From Sternotherus odoratus (taxonomy: Eukaryota > Chordata > Testudines > Kinosternidae): DNA of 64,000 bases. The stretch lies in the NCBI GenBank assembly GCA_032164245.1, contig JAVMKO010000017.1, positions 18,886,756-18,950,755 of the forward strand. Reading direction: 5' to 3'. The position numbers were made by a program, and so were the translations under genes. This document shows positions 1 through 11,523 of the stretch, one piece after another; the stretch's first letter is position 1; each line of letters begins with the position of its first letter. The notes under the pieces are model-generated. The model had not been told where the DNA came from. It saw only the letters and a program-made list of their open reading frames with translations, and did not search any database.

Positions 1-2071
1 CCAAGGAACAATTTATTACATCTGTAATTGTTGTTATTAGCCTGGTAGGTGGTGCCATACTTAATTCTTTTACAACTGCTGCACATGCAAATATTTCTTA
101 CATGACAAATTAAAATCTAAATAAAATCCAATAAATAGAAGCATTTTCCTACAATCGGTGAGTAATCAGTTCACTCTCAGGGCTGCCTCATACAGTCATC
201 TCCCAATGAAGATGTAATCTACAGAATGCAAAAACTTTGCTTTCCTCTATATCTTGTACAGTACTGAGCACAATGTCAGGGCTCACCAAATAATAATATA
301 ATTATACTCACTTCATGCAGCCTAGACTCTAAACTAAAGCAATCCCATTCCATCCGTTCTGTGCAACACAATTCGATTCCATCCCGTCACTACAATCTAT
401 CACCTCCAGTTTAATTCTTCTAGTGCCTTTTCTCTAAACAGTCGCAAAATGCCATTTAGTCATAAACAAGAGATTAAAATAAAATGTATCACAAAACTTA
501 ACTTCCTGCTTGCACTTAAGCATGATGAAGACACAATTCCATTTCTTTGTATGTTCCAGTCTTTCCCTCCAATAAAACTATTTTTAAAAGCCTGTCCCAG
601 GACAGCTGATGAAGTGGGCTGAGCCCTTTTTGTATCATAGCCTATGTGGTAAAACATACCTGCTCAGACTGCTTCTCACTACATCTTCTGCCCAGTAAAT
701 GTTGCATCATGTTATCTGGCACTGAAGATGTGACTTCAAAAGAAACAGTCAGGAAATCAGCACAGCCCTGTCTGTGGACACCAATAGGATGCCCTCTACT
801 CTTCTCACCTGTATGCTTCATGATGTGGCTGCAATGTGAGACAGCAGTGCACTTTCTTGATGCCACATTTTATGTTCTGTAGAAATTGCAAGCACATTGA
901 CAGCACCAGGAAATTAAATGCTACGTCTTGGAGGGATGGGAAGAAGAAGAAAAATGGACAACATTCTTCGCACAAGATTTAGTGCCATGTCATCTTGTGT
1001 CTTCAAGGAGCTGCAGCTGGGATGAGAGGTGTCAGGATTTGACTGACTTATGTATGCACCCATCAGGGCTCCAAGAACCGATCTTGCTGGAGCAGGGAGC
1101 ATAGGCATGTTCTGGAGTCATTCCCTGTAGGGGCTGTTCAGCAGGTACAGTGTGCCAAATGTGGTACTGATCCAAAATAGTGGCTGGAAAGATAATACAT
1201 ACTTGAATGCACCTGGCGAGGAGGAAACTAAAGATGTTAGTCCCTTCCCCTGCCCCATCAGTGATCTCATATTTATGAGATACAGGTGTGTGCTTACAGA
1301 GTAAATAGGACCAGAGATGGTAATAAATAAAATAGGGTAATAATCTGCATGCTTTCCTTCAGCGGATTTCTGCCACAATATAGACGCATGGCCATGAACT
1401 CCTTCCACAAACCCCATGTGCACACAGGGAAAGGACTGCTGTTTCCAGGGATGGGGCTGCATACAGAGCTTGCCCCTTTGGCTGCTGTATACCTCAGTCT
1501 TTTCTGAATATATCACAGAACCCGCCTCTATATTGGTCATGCTACATGCTGTCTACGAACCCGCTACTCTCACTGCAGGTTGTTTTGGCCTGATGGTGCC
1601 ACATTGGCACGTTCCTGGATGTACTGAAAGCAGAAAGGCGGTGAGACACTTGGATTTAGCTCTGATGAAAAGTACTGGATTAACAGCCTTGAAGGATGAC
1701 GCTTCTCTCTCTTCCCCAAACAGGTACAGCCTGTGCTCTGGCAGAGCAATTTTTTTCCATACTTCCCTCCAGTGTGCCTCATCCCTGACACAGAAGAACC
1801 GTTTCTAAGCAAGAGAGAGGAGTTCGGGTTCCATGGTCCATTCAATATCTGTAGAGACTATCCACCAGACAATTACTTCTATTTAGTATATTAAAAATAC
1901 CCACCAAAACTACCTGTTTACCTGTCTACTAATTTACCTATCTACCAGGAATTGGGTTGAGATTTCCAATTCACTTCACACACATGGCCATCAGATAAGT
2001 AACGACTTTTACTGCTAACGAGAGGAGAAAAGCTTTCTACCCCAGTCTCTCAGTCTGCAGGATCCCCTGAG

Positions 2072-2280
2072 CAGGGGTGGCTGTAACCTTTTTGCCGCCC
2101 CAAGCGCAGAAGTCAGTCGGATGGTCCACTGTCCCGCAGATTCGACGGTGTTTCTGCCTCCCGTAGCCAAGCATTTGAAGGCAGCCTGACTGCCACCCTC
2201 ACGGGGAACATCAGGCCACCCCCTGTGGCTTGCTGCCCCATGCGCTTGGAGCGCTGGTGCCCTGAGCCATCCAGCCCCTG
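2072..2280. mobile_element. hAT-type MITE, degraded
   Basis: The ends form short inverted repeats: CAGGGGTGGCTG on the left and the complement of ATCCAGCCCCTG on the right. The interior has the GCCGCCCC and TGCTGCCCC words seen in other turtle hAT MITEs. No clear 8-bp target duplication remains. Confidence 0.45.
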
Positions 2281-3339
2281 AAAGTCATATGAACAAGTAT
2301 CAGAGATGTTACAATTTGAATGTGACCTAGATGATAAAGATTTGAAATTACACTGACCATGTCAAGTGGAAGAGGTGATATCTCTTGGGGTTGTGCTGCC
2401 TTTTCAGTAGCAGTGGTTGCTCTTGGTATCACAGAGCCCTTTGATCAGCTCCGCAGAAAGAAGTGAACGGAAGAGTACAGGTGCAAGGACAACTGTGGTA
2501 TCTGCAATACAGGCAATGATTTATGATTGTATACTTCATGTGGCAGGAATGATATTGCCTGAGGTAGAACAAGGAAGAAAATCCAAACTTGCTTTCGGGG
2601 ACAGACGTCTTACAAATAAAGCAAATCCTTTTGAATTTTCTGGCAAGTCTCATCAGGACAATCCTGCGGCACAGGGGGAAACTTCGCTTTCTCTTTAGAA
2701 TCCCAACAGTGACACCAGCACAGCCATTACTGTCTGCCCAGGGCCCACTGGAAAGACAACAGGAAAGTTGCTGCCTTGACAACAGTTTGAACGGGAGGTG
2801 TATTCATTTTGTGTTTGCACAGAGCTTGTTCCTTTGACATCATCTGTGAGGATCCATCTTAGTACCGAGCCTAATTATAGTGACATTTCTAACTACTTCT
2901 CACTTTGCTTTATGGAAGAAGCAAAACACCACGTAAAGTCTGAGATTCATGAGATTTAGGCTGCATGTTGATATTGGTATGAACCAAACCAGTCTAGCTG
3001 TTCCAGATCAGAGTTGGAAGGGAAAGGTTGCCTAACCACTCTTGGGCACATGATCATTGGTGAAAGCTGCTTGGTTGATTTGGGGATGGACATTTGGGGT
3101 CTCAGCTTGGTTTAGACTGAGCATTGAGTGAGGGAAACCAAGGAAACTCCAGTAACACTACGCTGCAAGTCTGAGCTCAGACACAGAGCATAGTGGGGTG
3201 ATGGAGCTAGAAGGAAATCCTGTAGCACTGCAGTACAAGAGAGCTTGTAGAGTACAAGCACCCCCTAGCTTGAAGTAGTCTGACATGGGCAGCAAAGCAT
3301 AGGGGAGAAAAGGAGTGAGATATTAATATTATATTCATA

Positions 3340-3475
3340 GTTATTTATATTACAGTGGCACCTACAAGTAGCCATTGAGATTCAGGCCCCACTGGGCTAG
3401 GTGCTGTACAAACATTAAACATTTAAAAGACATGTCCCTGCCCTGAAGCACTTACAACATACCAGGGGGTTCTTC
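3340..3475 (+). repeat. MIR/L2-like 3' fragment
   Basis: The words GGCCCCACTGGGCTAGGTGC and TGTACAAACAT, followed by CCCTGCCCTGAAGCACTTAC, are typical of an old amniote SINE/LINE 3' end. A related fragment starts near 17895. Confidence 0.4.
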
Positions 3476-4506
3476 ATAACAGGGTTGACTGAATGGTTGG
3501 ATGAACTGTTCTTTGCCTTTGTTCTTTCTCTTCAGTTTCCTGCCCATTCAGTTTCTCTTTCAGGAGTTGACTCAGTTCTTATTCAGTTGAATTATTATTA
3601 TAGTTCTGCAATGGAGCTCCTCTGACAACTATTATCAGTTAAACTTTTCTTCATCTCCTGTGTTTTCCTACTGGCACTTCAAGGATGTTTTTGGGTGAAA
3701 ATTGGCACCAAAATCTAGATGACAAATATCTCCGCTCAAGAACGTGCATTAGGAGAACTATCTCCAGCCACTAGATGGCGAATTCCACCCAAATCCGTCC
3801 ATGGTCTCTGATTAGCAGCTGAACTTTACCTTTCCAAAGTCTTATATGATTAATGGATAAATAGCAATAAATGTGTTTAATAAGAGAAAATGCCCAACAT
3901 TGGCAGTAGTGATTAAAGTTCATTAGGTAGTTGTTCCTTTGGACACCTGGTGATTAGTGCGTGCCAACCATTTTATTTCCAGGCTTTGGCACCTTGGTCA
4001 TTATTAATTCAAGTCATAAAGTTGAATGAATCACAGTGTAAGTCATTTTATTGGTTCCATGTTGGAAAGGATTCCAGGTTTCTGAAATTCTTTGATGAGT
4101 TAAAGTTTCAGATTTCCCAAATTCCTTGCATTACTGATTCTCTTCCTCTCCCTCCCCCACCTCCCAGATGTTATTTCTCAACACAGACATTTCAAATCAC
4201 TTTCAGCTTCAAAAAACATGAATAAGAATATTCTGCTGCCAAACTGACAGCCACAGAACCTAAAGCTCTTTATCCCCACAACAGGTAAAGCAAGCCAAGA
4301 GAATGCAAGCTTCCCACCACTGCCTCACCTGTGCCCTGGCAGGACCACCTCCGGGAAGGAGAGGGGAATTCCCTCTTCATAAGCCCTGCTAGGAAAAGGG
4401 ACCTATTGTGATGGGGGGAGGGTGTTCTTATCCTGTAGGAATGTAACAATAATACAACATATAATATTGCAGTGACTCACAATAATGCAGTATACAGCTT
4501 GAAGCA

Positions 4507-4628
4507 CAGGGGTGCTGGGGGTGTGGCAGCACCCCCTAGCTTGAAGTAGTAATAACAAACACCAAATCCATAGTTTTGATTGTTTCCATCATCAGCACCC
4601 CTACTATAAAAATTATTTCAGCACCCTG
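4507..4628. mobile_element. hAT-type MITE
   Basis: The ends pair as CAGGGGTGCTG and the complement of TCAGCACCCTG. The interior contains CACCCCCTAGCTTGAAGTAG, shared with a broken copy at 3257. The flanking 8-mers do not match. Confidence 0.45.
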
Positions 4629-6074
4629 CTAAACCAGGCTAAAAACTCACAAGCCATGGAGAGAAGGCTCTGCCTACACAAACCAAGTTCTCTTCATTTC
4701 CCTCCCTCTGGGGATTGTATTGAATTCCCTGCCCCTCCCTCAAGGGGTATCTATTTGTGAGAGAGAAGTTTAGGACACAGCTGTGTTTTCAGTTCCTATA
4801 GCTTCGATCGAATACACCACACCACTGTGGCTTTTGAATGCACTCCAGGATCCTCAGAGAATGTGATAAAAAAGCATCTATTTGACTGGCTGAAGTCCTA
4901 GGTAATGTCTTTCTGCAGGATCAAGAGGCTATAGGATTGCACTTCCCCTCTTCCAAACTCTGTTGTAGTATGGCTTTGTATTCTACGATAGCTATTGCAG
5001 TCTGTCCCTGACGGGGCAGAATTTCAATGCTGGTGAAGTGATTCCTGTGCACTGTTTGCATATCCCTTCAAAAGTGCTTTTGGATCCTTTATGATTAAAT
5101 GCTCTCAAACCAAAGTTATTAGGTTTAATAACTATTAAATAACTATCACCTAAGTTATTTATATTATTAGTTGGCATAGTGCCCATCCTATTCCCTGGTG
5201 TTTTCCTGTACAATGGATACGTGTGTGTCAGAGCGAATCCTTCAGTGTGTATACATGTGTGTGCCTGTAGCTCCATGGGAAGGTTTGTGTCTGGGCACAG
5301 CAAGGCTCAACATTATAACTCTAGGGGGATATGGAGGAGCTGACTTCGAGTCAATCACTTACTCATTGGCATGTCCTGTGGGAAAACTGTGTTTTGTGGT
5401 TTTGCAGTGCCCTTGCTTTTTAGCCAGACAGACATGCAGGCAACCGTCCCCTCATTAACAAATATAGCACTCACCACTCTTATGCAAGGCAAATTCAGTG
5501 TCAGCTCTGAGACATAGGGCAGCTTTGTGAATCATACGGTTCTGCGGCAGGTGCTGAGCTGACAGTTTCAGGAAAGATTGTGTAATCTGATCACAGGGTA
5601 GGGAACTCAGAGCCACCCCTTGAAGGCAATAGCAATGGAAACACGAAGCGGAGCTGCCCCTTGAGAGTGACCACAGTAACAGTGTGACTTAGAAACACTT
5701 ACCACCTTCTTGGGACAGAACATTGGGAGGCAGGGTTTGGTGGTGTGCTACAGGTTTTTTGCACTGGTACTTCAATCTGCTCTACCCTTGGTCACACCCC
5801 AGGCAATACAAGTGCCCTGCATGTACTTGCTGCCAACACACACACCAGTTCAAGTTGGAATCATGTCTTAGATCTCTCTGGGACAAATACAGGCCTGAAC
5901 TTTGCCCTTTGACCACTCTTCCCCTTGCTTGGTAGTATCACTGAGTGTTTCTTCAGCAGTGCCCGGGTTTCAGTAGGCTAAGCCTGTCACGTTTCTCCTT
6001 TCAGAAGACGAATGGTCCCTTTTGTGATGTCTGATCCCCCTCAGTGTTCCTGGTCCTGAGCCATTTTCTAGGTA

Positions 6075-6733
6075 CAGTAAACCCTCGATTTAACGGACTT
6101 CAGATGCAACGGACAAAATTTCTAAGCAAGTCTGATGCATCCGAAATCCATTTGTCGAGGGCTGGCTGCCGGTTCCCGGCTGCCGCCCGGGTCCAGGCAG
6201 TGGGCGGGCTGGCTGCCGGTTCCCGGCTCCCGCCCGGCTCCTGACTCCCGCCCAGCTCCCGCCAGGGCGCTGGCTGGCTGCCGGCTCCTGCCTACAGGCG
6301 GGCTGCTGGCTCCCAGCCAGCTCCCACCTGCGGGCGAGCGGGCTACCGGCTCCCGCCTGCGGGCGGGCTGCCGGCTCCCGCCCGGCTCCCACCTGCGGGC
6401 GGGCTGCCGGCTCCCGGCTCCCGCCCGGGTCCCACCTGCAGGCAGGCTGGCTGGCTGCCGGCTCCCGCCCGAGTCCCGCCAGCGGGCGGGCTGGCTGACT
6501 GGTCCCGGCTGCCACCCGGATCCCAGAAGCCGGGACCCGGGTGGGCTGGCTGACTGGTCCCGGCTGCCACCCGGGTCCCAGCAGCAGGCGGGCTGCGGAG
6601 CTGCTGCCCCGGCCCTGTGGCGGGCGGGCTGCTGCTCCAACAGCTCGTTTTTTAAAAATTATTAAATAACGGACTTTCTGATTTAACGGACACCCCCTCG
6701 CCCGAATTAGTCCGTTAAATCAAGGTTTTACTG
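6075..6733. mobile_element. pogo/Tigger-like MITE with TA target duplication
   Basis: The inverted ends are CAGTAAACCCTCGATTTAAC on the left and the complement of the same word with a few changes on the right, flanked by TA at 6073-6074 and 6734-6735. Both ends repeat the TTTAACGGAC word internally. Length is 659 bp with no transposase. The inside is an unusually GC-rich tandem array (6180-6620), which looks like later expansion. Confidence 0.75.
6180..6620. repeat. GC-rich degenerate minisatellite inside the Tigger-like MITE
   Basis: Irregular tandem copies of GGGCGGGCTGGCTGCCGGCT- and CCCGCCCGG-type words. They create long open frames in several frames on both strands that are not genes. 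Confidence 0.7.
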
Positions 6734-7602
6734 TATGCTGATCATGGGTACTCATGGTCTGATGATCCTGGGAATACACAACATTACCCCACTTGCTCCT
6801 GGCCACCCTATGCCGCATCTTTCTTCTGCCTCTAATGACCTCGAGAACTGTCCTAATACTGGTGAGGAGACTGCACCTGCACTCCTGCATTTACTTTGGA
6901 ACAACTCAGCACCTTAAAGGTGTAGACATGAAGGAAAGAAGTCAGAAAATCATATGGAGGATCTAAGGGGCTGGAAGGACAGGTTTAATGGGACATACTG
7001 TAAGAATTAAATATTTATAGCTTAGCTAAACAGCAATTTAGAGGGATATGAAAACCATCTGTAAGAACTGAGAAGAAAAATACAAAACAAACAAACCCAC
7101 ACACGTTCCAGTTCCTGGAAGTGAAGAGCAGAGGGAATACAGGTCTGTGATAAACCATCTGTTTGGCTTTTTTATTCTGGTAGACACTCAGATTCCATGG
7201 TGGAGTGGAGTGCAAATACTAAGATTAAATGGATAATGTTGGAAGGTGAATGGGTTAGCATGGTACAAGAGTGCTCTGAAAAAGCTCTCTTGGCACAGAA
7301 GACAGAGGAAAATGGGAAAGGAAAATGCAAACCCTTCATCCCTGTCTTCTAGCTATTCCATTGGTTCCCTACCCAATCAAATTCAATATCCTGGTAATAA
7401 TTTTTAAAGCCCTTAGGAGCTGTCAGCACAAGGAGTGAGACTGACAGGAGCGGGAACCTGAGCTGTCGTGGCACCTGGTCCCCAGGAGGGAACTTCCTCC
7501 ATTCATTTTCAGAATGACAGTGAGACCTGCACTTTTAGATGCACACGTAGCACACACCTCTTCCTCAAGGGGGACATCTATATTGAGAAAAAAGGGAGTC
7601 TC

Positions 7603-7784
7603 GTCAGCTGACTCAGCTTCATGCTATGGGGCCAGAATTAGCAGTGTAGACACTGCTGCTCAGGCTGAAACCTGAGTGCTCAGACCCTCCCCCATTGCCA
7701 GGTTTCAGAGCCTGGGCTCTAGCCAAAGCTAGAACTTCTACAGTGCTATTTTTAGCCCCATAGCATGAAGCTGAGTCAGCTGAC
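7603..7784. mobile_element. fold-back MITE
   Basis: A perfect 30-bp inverted repeat at 7603-7632 and 7755-7784 (beginning GTCAGCTGACTCAGC). Imperfect pairing then continues inward through TAGCAGTGTAGA. The whole 182 bp can fold on itself. Confidence 0.65.
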
Positions 7785-8289
7785 CTGGGCTCTGAGACTT
7801 GCTGGTGTGGGTTTTTGTTGCTGCAGTATATACAGACCTTTAGTCTTCTAATCGTGATGGTAAAAAGTGGGAGAGAAGAAAGATTCAGAGGAGGATAAAA
7901 TTCATAGGGTGAAGAGTGAAATAGGCACTAACATCAAAGCCACCTCCAGATAATAAGATTACTTGGATTCTCAATTTTTCCTGGGTGGATGCCCTGTCTT
8001 TCACCAGCATGTTGTCTGGCAGAAGGCCTTCAGGCACCAATTTCATTTCAAAATATGGCCCCTCAGGTTCCCAGCCACATACCTATTGTAGAATTTTGGT
8101 CCGCAGTCTTGGACCAGCCCATGAGAAAGCTCTGTCTGGTGTGCACACACTGGCTTTACCTTTGTGGTACAGAATCCCATTGTGACTGAGGAGTAGAAAT
8201 GTCTCCCATAGGCCTCATTCTGGAGCTTTAAGCTATCTCTTAAATATGCTCGTCCGACACCATTGAGCACCTTACAGGTAGGGATTGAG

Positions 8290-9150
8290 ACCTTGAACTT
8301 GACTCAATATCCTGTGGGAAGCCAGCATAAAGACCAGAGGACGGGCTCGTGTTTGCAGCAGTCTATGTTGCTGAGGAGAGGTGTTCTGTTCTTGTTGGAG
8401 TTTCCTTAGGATTGATGGCTTTCTGCCCAGGTATGATTGCTGTAGTCCAAGAGGTAACAAAGCCATGTATAACTAAAACCAAGTCTTCATCCACCAGAGT
8501 AGAACAGAATGTCCTAGCTAACAAGAGATGGCAGAAAGTGTAACTACATGTGGAAGATGCTTAGCATCAACGAGGAGGCCAGGAGCACACCAATGATGGG
8601 TGTGTATCTTAACCAGAGGAGGAGGTACTGTGGCAGCAAACACCACAAAGTGCTTTCCTCTGCCACCAGCACCACCTCCATTTTACCTGGATTCAGCTTC
8701 AACCAGCTGTTCTTCATCCATGAGCTGATCTCCAAGCACTGAGCCATCTTGGTGGCAATAGTAGAATTGTACATCGTGAAGGATAAGTAGAGATGTTTGT
8801 CATTTGCATCATCTACATATTTCTGACACCCGTAGGTCCATGTTGGGTTACTGTCACATCTAGAAGCTGCATATATGTGCTGAATACAACTGGAGGAAGA
8901 ATCCTTGCCGGACTCCACAAGTGAATGGTCCAGTAACAGAGGTGCCGTTTCTCATCAGTACTCTTTGTGTCCCCTTCCAGGAAAGACTTACGGCCTTTCA
9001 TCACTGCTTCTGTTAGGTGAGACAATTGGTTGAGAGTGTATTGGCTGAATATTGCAGAGAGGTGCAGGAGGGAGAGAAGTGATTTCTGCCCTCCATCCAT
9101 AGATAACAAGAAACCATCCATCAATGTCAATGAAGCTGTTTCCAACTCAG
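8290..9150 (-). mobile_element. L2-like LINE fragment, reverse transcriptase remnant
   Basis: Read on the minus strand, degraded frames keep reverse transcriptase landmarks in order: LPPVVFSTYMQLL, then YVDDANDKHLYLSF (from YADD), then SSWMKNSWLKLNPGKME. Frameshifts and stops separate them. The segment 8290-8480 resembles the 3' part of the same family and has a relative at 49630-49830. Confidence 0.6.
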
Positions 9151-10034
9151 GTCCTGGCTTAAATCCTGATTTTCCTGGGTCTATGACATAGCCTTCAGTT
9201 AGATGAGGTTGCAGTTGGCCTTTGGCTAGCTTCTCTATGGACTAACTCAGGAATGGAAGGTTTGATACAGATGGTGTATGGCTAGAATCTATGTATACAG
9301 AGTGGGTTGAAGGAGGAGGAGAAGATTTCTTCTCTGAACAAGGCATTGGCTATTGTCTTCTCACACAGGACTGCAGAAGTAAATGCACGAGCAAATCATA
9401 AACTCTCCCTGTGGAGACTGAAGGGATCTTGGCAGGTGGCATTAAATATATGTTTGTATAAATCTGAATCCTGCCAGATAGGTCAGGTCATCTGACTTCT
9501 AACATTACACACACATCAAATGGCAGGTCATTAGCAGAGCAGGATAAACCTTTTCTAGCCTACAGTTTTAGTGGCACTTGCTCTCCAGCTGGCACATTGT
9601 GTACTTGTAGACTGATACTTGTTTTACCAGCTGGGTGACTGGAATCAAACCTGGAGGGGTGGGAGTGGGGGAAGGGTGTGCTCTGAAGTCTGTGGTTCAG
9701 GAATCCCTGAACAAGGTAGATTTTATGCAAATATATCAGGAGTGTTCTGTGAACCTGTAGCCCGATTTTCCCAAAGACAGGCAAGGAAGTGAATCCTGAT
9801 TTTCCGTTTCTCTGTGCTCTTGCCTGCATTAGGTTTGGCTTCTGGATGAGACAATTGTTTTTCTCACAAAAAATTTCAGATAACATTCTGCATATCCCTA
9901 CTAATGGCCATAATGATTATGATATACTCCCCTCCTCCCAGAGGTAACTAATACGGGCCATCGGCTTTCTAGTGGACATGGTAAATAGAAAGATGAAAGG
10001 TAATATTTTTAGAAGTGCCTATATGACTCTGGGC

Positions 10035-10182
10035 CAGGCTTTCAAAGGTATTTCAGTGCTTAGAGATGCACATAAGCACCTGATGGAATTTTCATTTCAA
10101 TGGCTGTGAGATGCTTTTGAAAATCCCACCAGGTGCCAATGTGCACTGTTAGGTGTCTAAGCATCTTTAAAAATCTTCCCCT
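10035..10182. repeat. imperfect fold-back repeat
   Basis: The left arm (ATGCACATAAGCACCTGATG...) pairs with the complement of the right arm (...CCAGGTGCCAATGTGCAC). Related AAGTGCTTA/GGATTTTCAAA words occur near 31255-31345. It is a MITE-like old repeat with no ends called. Confidence 0.4.
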
Positions 10183-10513
10183 TCTAAGTGTGGTAAGACT
10201 CACTGAAAGTCAGTGCATGCTTACATTCCTAGGTCACGTAGGCACTTGTGCAATTTGACCTGAAATCTGAAAACTATAATTGTTTCCTTGGTGTTAAAAA
10301 AAATGTTAGTTATGCTGGCTCTGCCGTGGGGAATGGGCCAAGGGTTCAGGGAGCTAACACGTGCAAGATGACAGCAGAAAGATTGATTTCTTGTAGAAAA
10401 ACTAGCCAGACGGTAGGATTTGCATATAAATTCTTTAATTCAACCAATACTTTAGGAAACAATCATTTTTCCATTCTCAGGAGAATGCTTGAGTTTGTGT
10501 CATGTCATTACAG

Positions 10514-10705
10514 CAGGTATAGTCAATAGTAGACTGTGGGCCAAATTCGGACTGTCAGATACTTTTGAATGGACTCCAAAATCTTTTTTGTCTACTTGTT
10601 ATTAACATTATTGATGGGTTTTTTTTTTTGTTTGTTTGTTTTTTGTTATTTTCTCTGGAGCTTGGACCTTGACTATACCTTGATCAAAAAAATAGACTAC
10701 CCCTG
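10514..10705. mobile_element. hAT-type MITE
   Basis: The left end CAGGTATAGTCAATAG pairs with the complement of the right end AATAGACTACCCCTG. The inside reads GTGGGCCAAATTCGGAC and later GGACCTTGACTATACCTTG, as in other turtle copies. A T-rich tract lies in the middle. Confidence 0.6.
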
Positions 10706-11385
10706 CACAGTCATAAACAGTCATAGGATTGCTGTTCTAGTGAAAACAGCCTCTTACTTTCCAAAGCTCTTATGAACTTCAACTACAGAGTGAATTTTAA
10801 ATAAATAAATTACAGAAAAATAGAATGGGCTAGATAGTGTTTTGATTTGTCCATAACTGTTACAATACATTGCTGAAGTACTTGCACATCACACTGACTG
10901 GTTTATGTTCACCAGGCCTAAGCACAAGCACACATACTCAGAGAGGTCTGTACCTACAAACAGAGGGTTTCAAACACACATAGTTGCATACACAACATCA
11001 AGTGCAAATGTTTCCCTCCACCCTCTTACATACGCTTCTCTGTCACACTTCCTTTCCTCTCCTTGCACACTCAAAACAAACACTGAATTTGCAGGCAAAA
11101 TCTGAGAGCCGATGGATGTGCCTGAAACTGGGGACAATTTCCCATTGGTTCTCAAGAGAGAGGTAGTCTGGGGACCCCAGCACGGGTTGCACAGCACAAG
11201 GCTCTATCTTTTGCCTACAGCAGAAGAGTCAGATAATTGTGTTCCTGTTAACATCCAGGTGACTCTGTTTCTAGATGTTGTGTCTGGTCCAGTACATCAC
11301 CAAAGCTTGAGTAGATGGTGCTGCTGGTCAGGATGAACAATACTGCTCCATCAGACACAGCTATTGGTTCCATTGTCCATCCATA

Positions 11386-11523
11386 TTATTTACAGGAAGT
11401 TCCTGACGTGCTGTTTGCCCATACTGGAAAGTGATTCAAATCGAACAAGAGGTAGCCCCAGGTGTTTATGGCTAACATGATTGTCAGGACCCCCAGGATG
11501 TTGAGAACACTCCCAGCTTTAGC
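11386..11523 (-). CDS. SLC13A2: SLC13A2 exon 12, last coding exon and stop
   Basis: The acceptor is ATTCTAG. The 138 nt encode [20 protein letters not shown], then [15 protein letters not shown], and end ...NSTSGTSCK with TAA at 11388-11386. The last helix and a short extracellular tail with an N-S-T sequon match the family. Confidence 0.93.
   Translation of the reverse strand, partial: AKAGSVLNILGVLTIMLAINTWGYLLFDLNHFPVWANSTSGTSCK

Larger units (their letters stand above)
1..11385. other. intergenic region downstream of SLC13A2
   Basis: AT-rich DNA with short random open frames only and no exon-like block with splice sites. Human synteny would place FOXN1 further left. It contains the MITEs, L2-like LINE and pogo/Tigger-like element listed separately. 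A 23-base word containing ACCCCCTAGCTTGAAGTAGT occurs at 3257-3279 and again at 4528-4550, so 3257 is probably a broken copy of the 4507 MITE. I recognise nothing in 1-2071, 4630-6070 or 10706-11385. Confidence 0.6.

Noticed and set aside
6090..6665. Overlapping open frames up to 176 codons on both strands
   Set aside because: They are by-products of the GC-rich array inside the Tigger-like MITE, which lacks stop codons in several frames.
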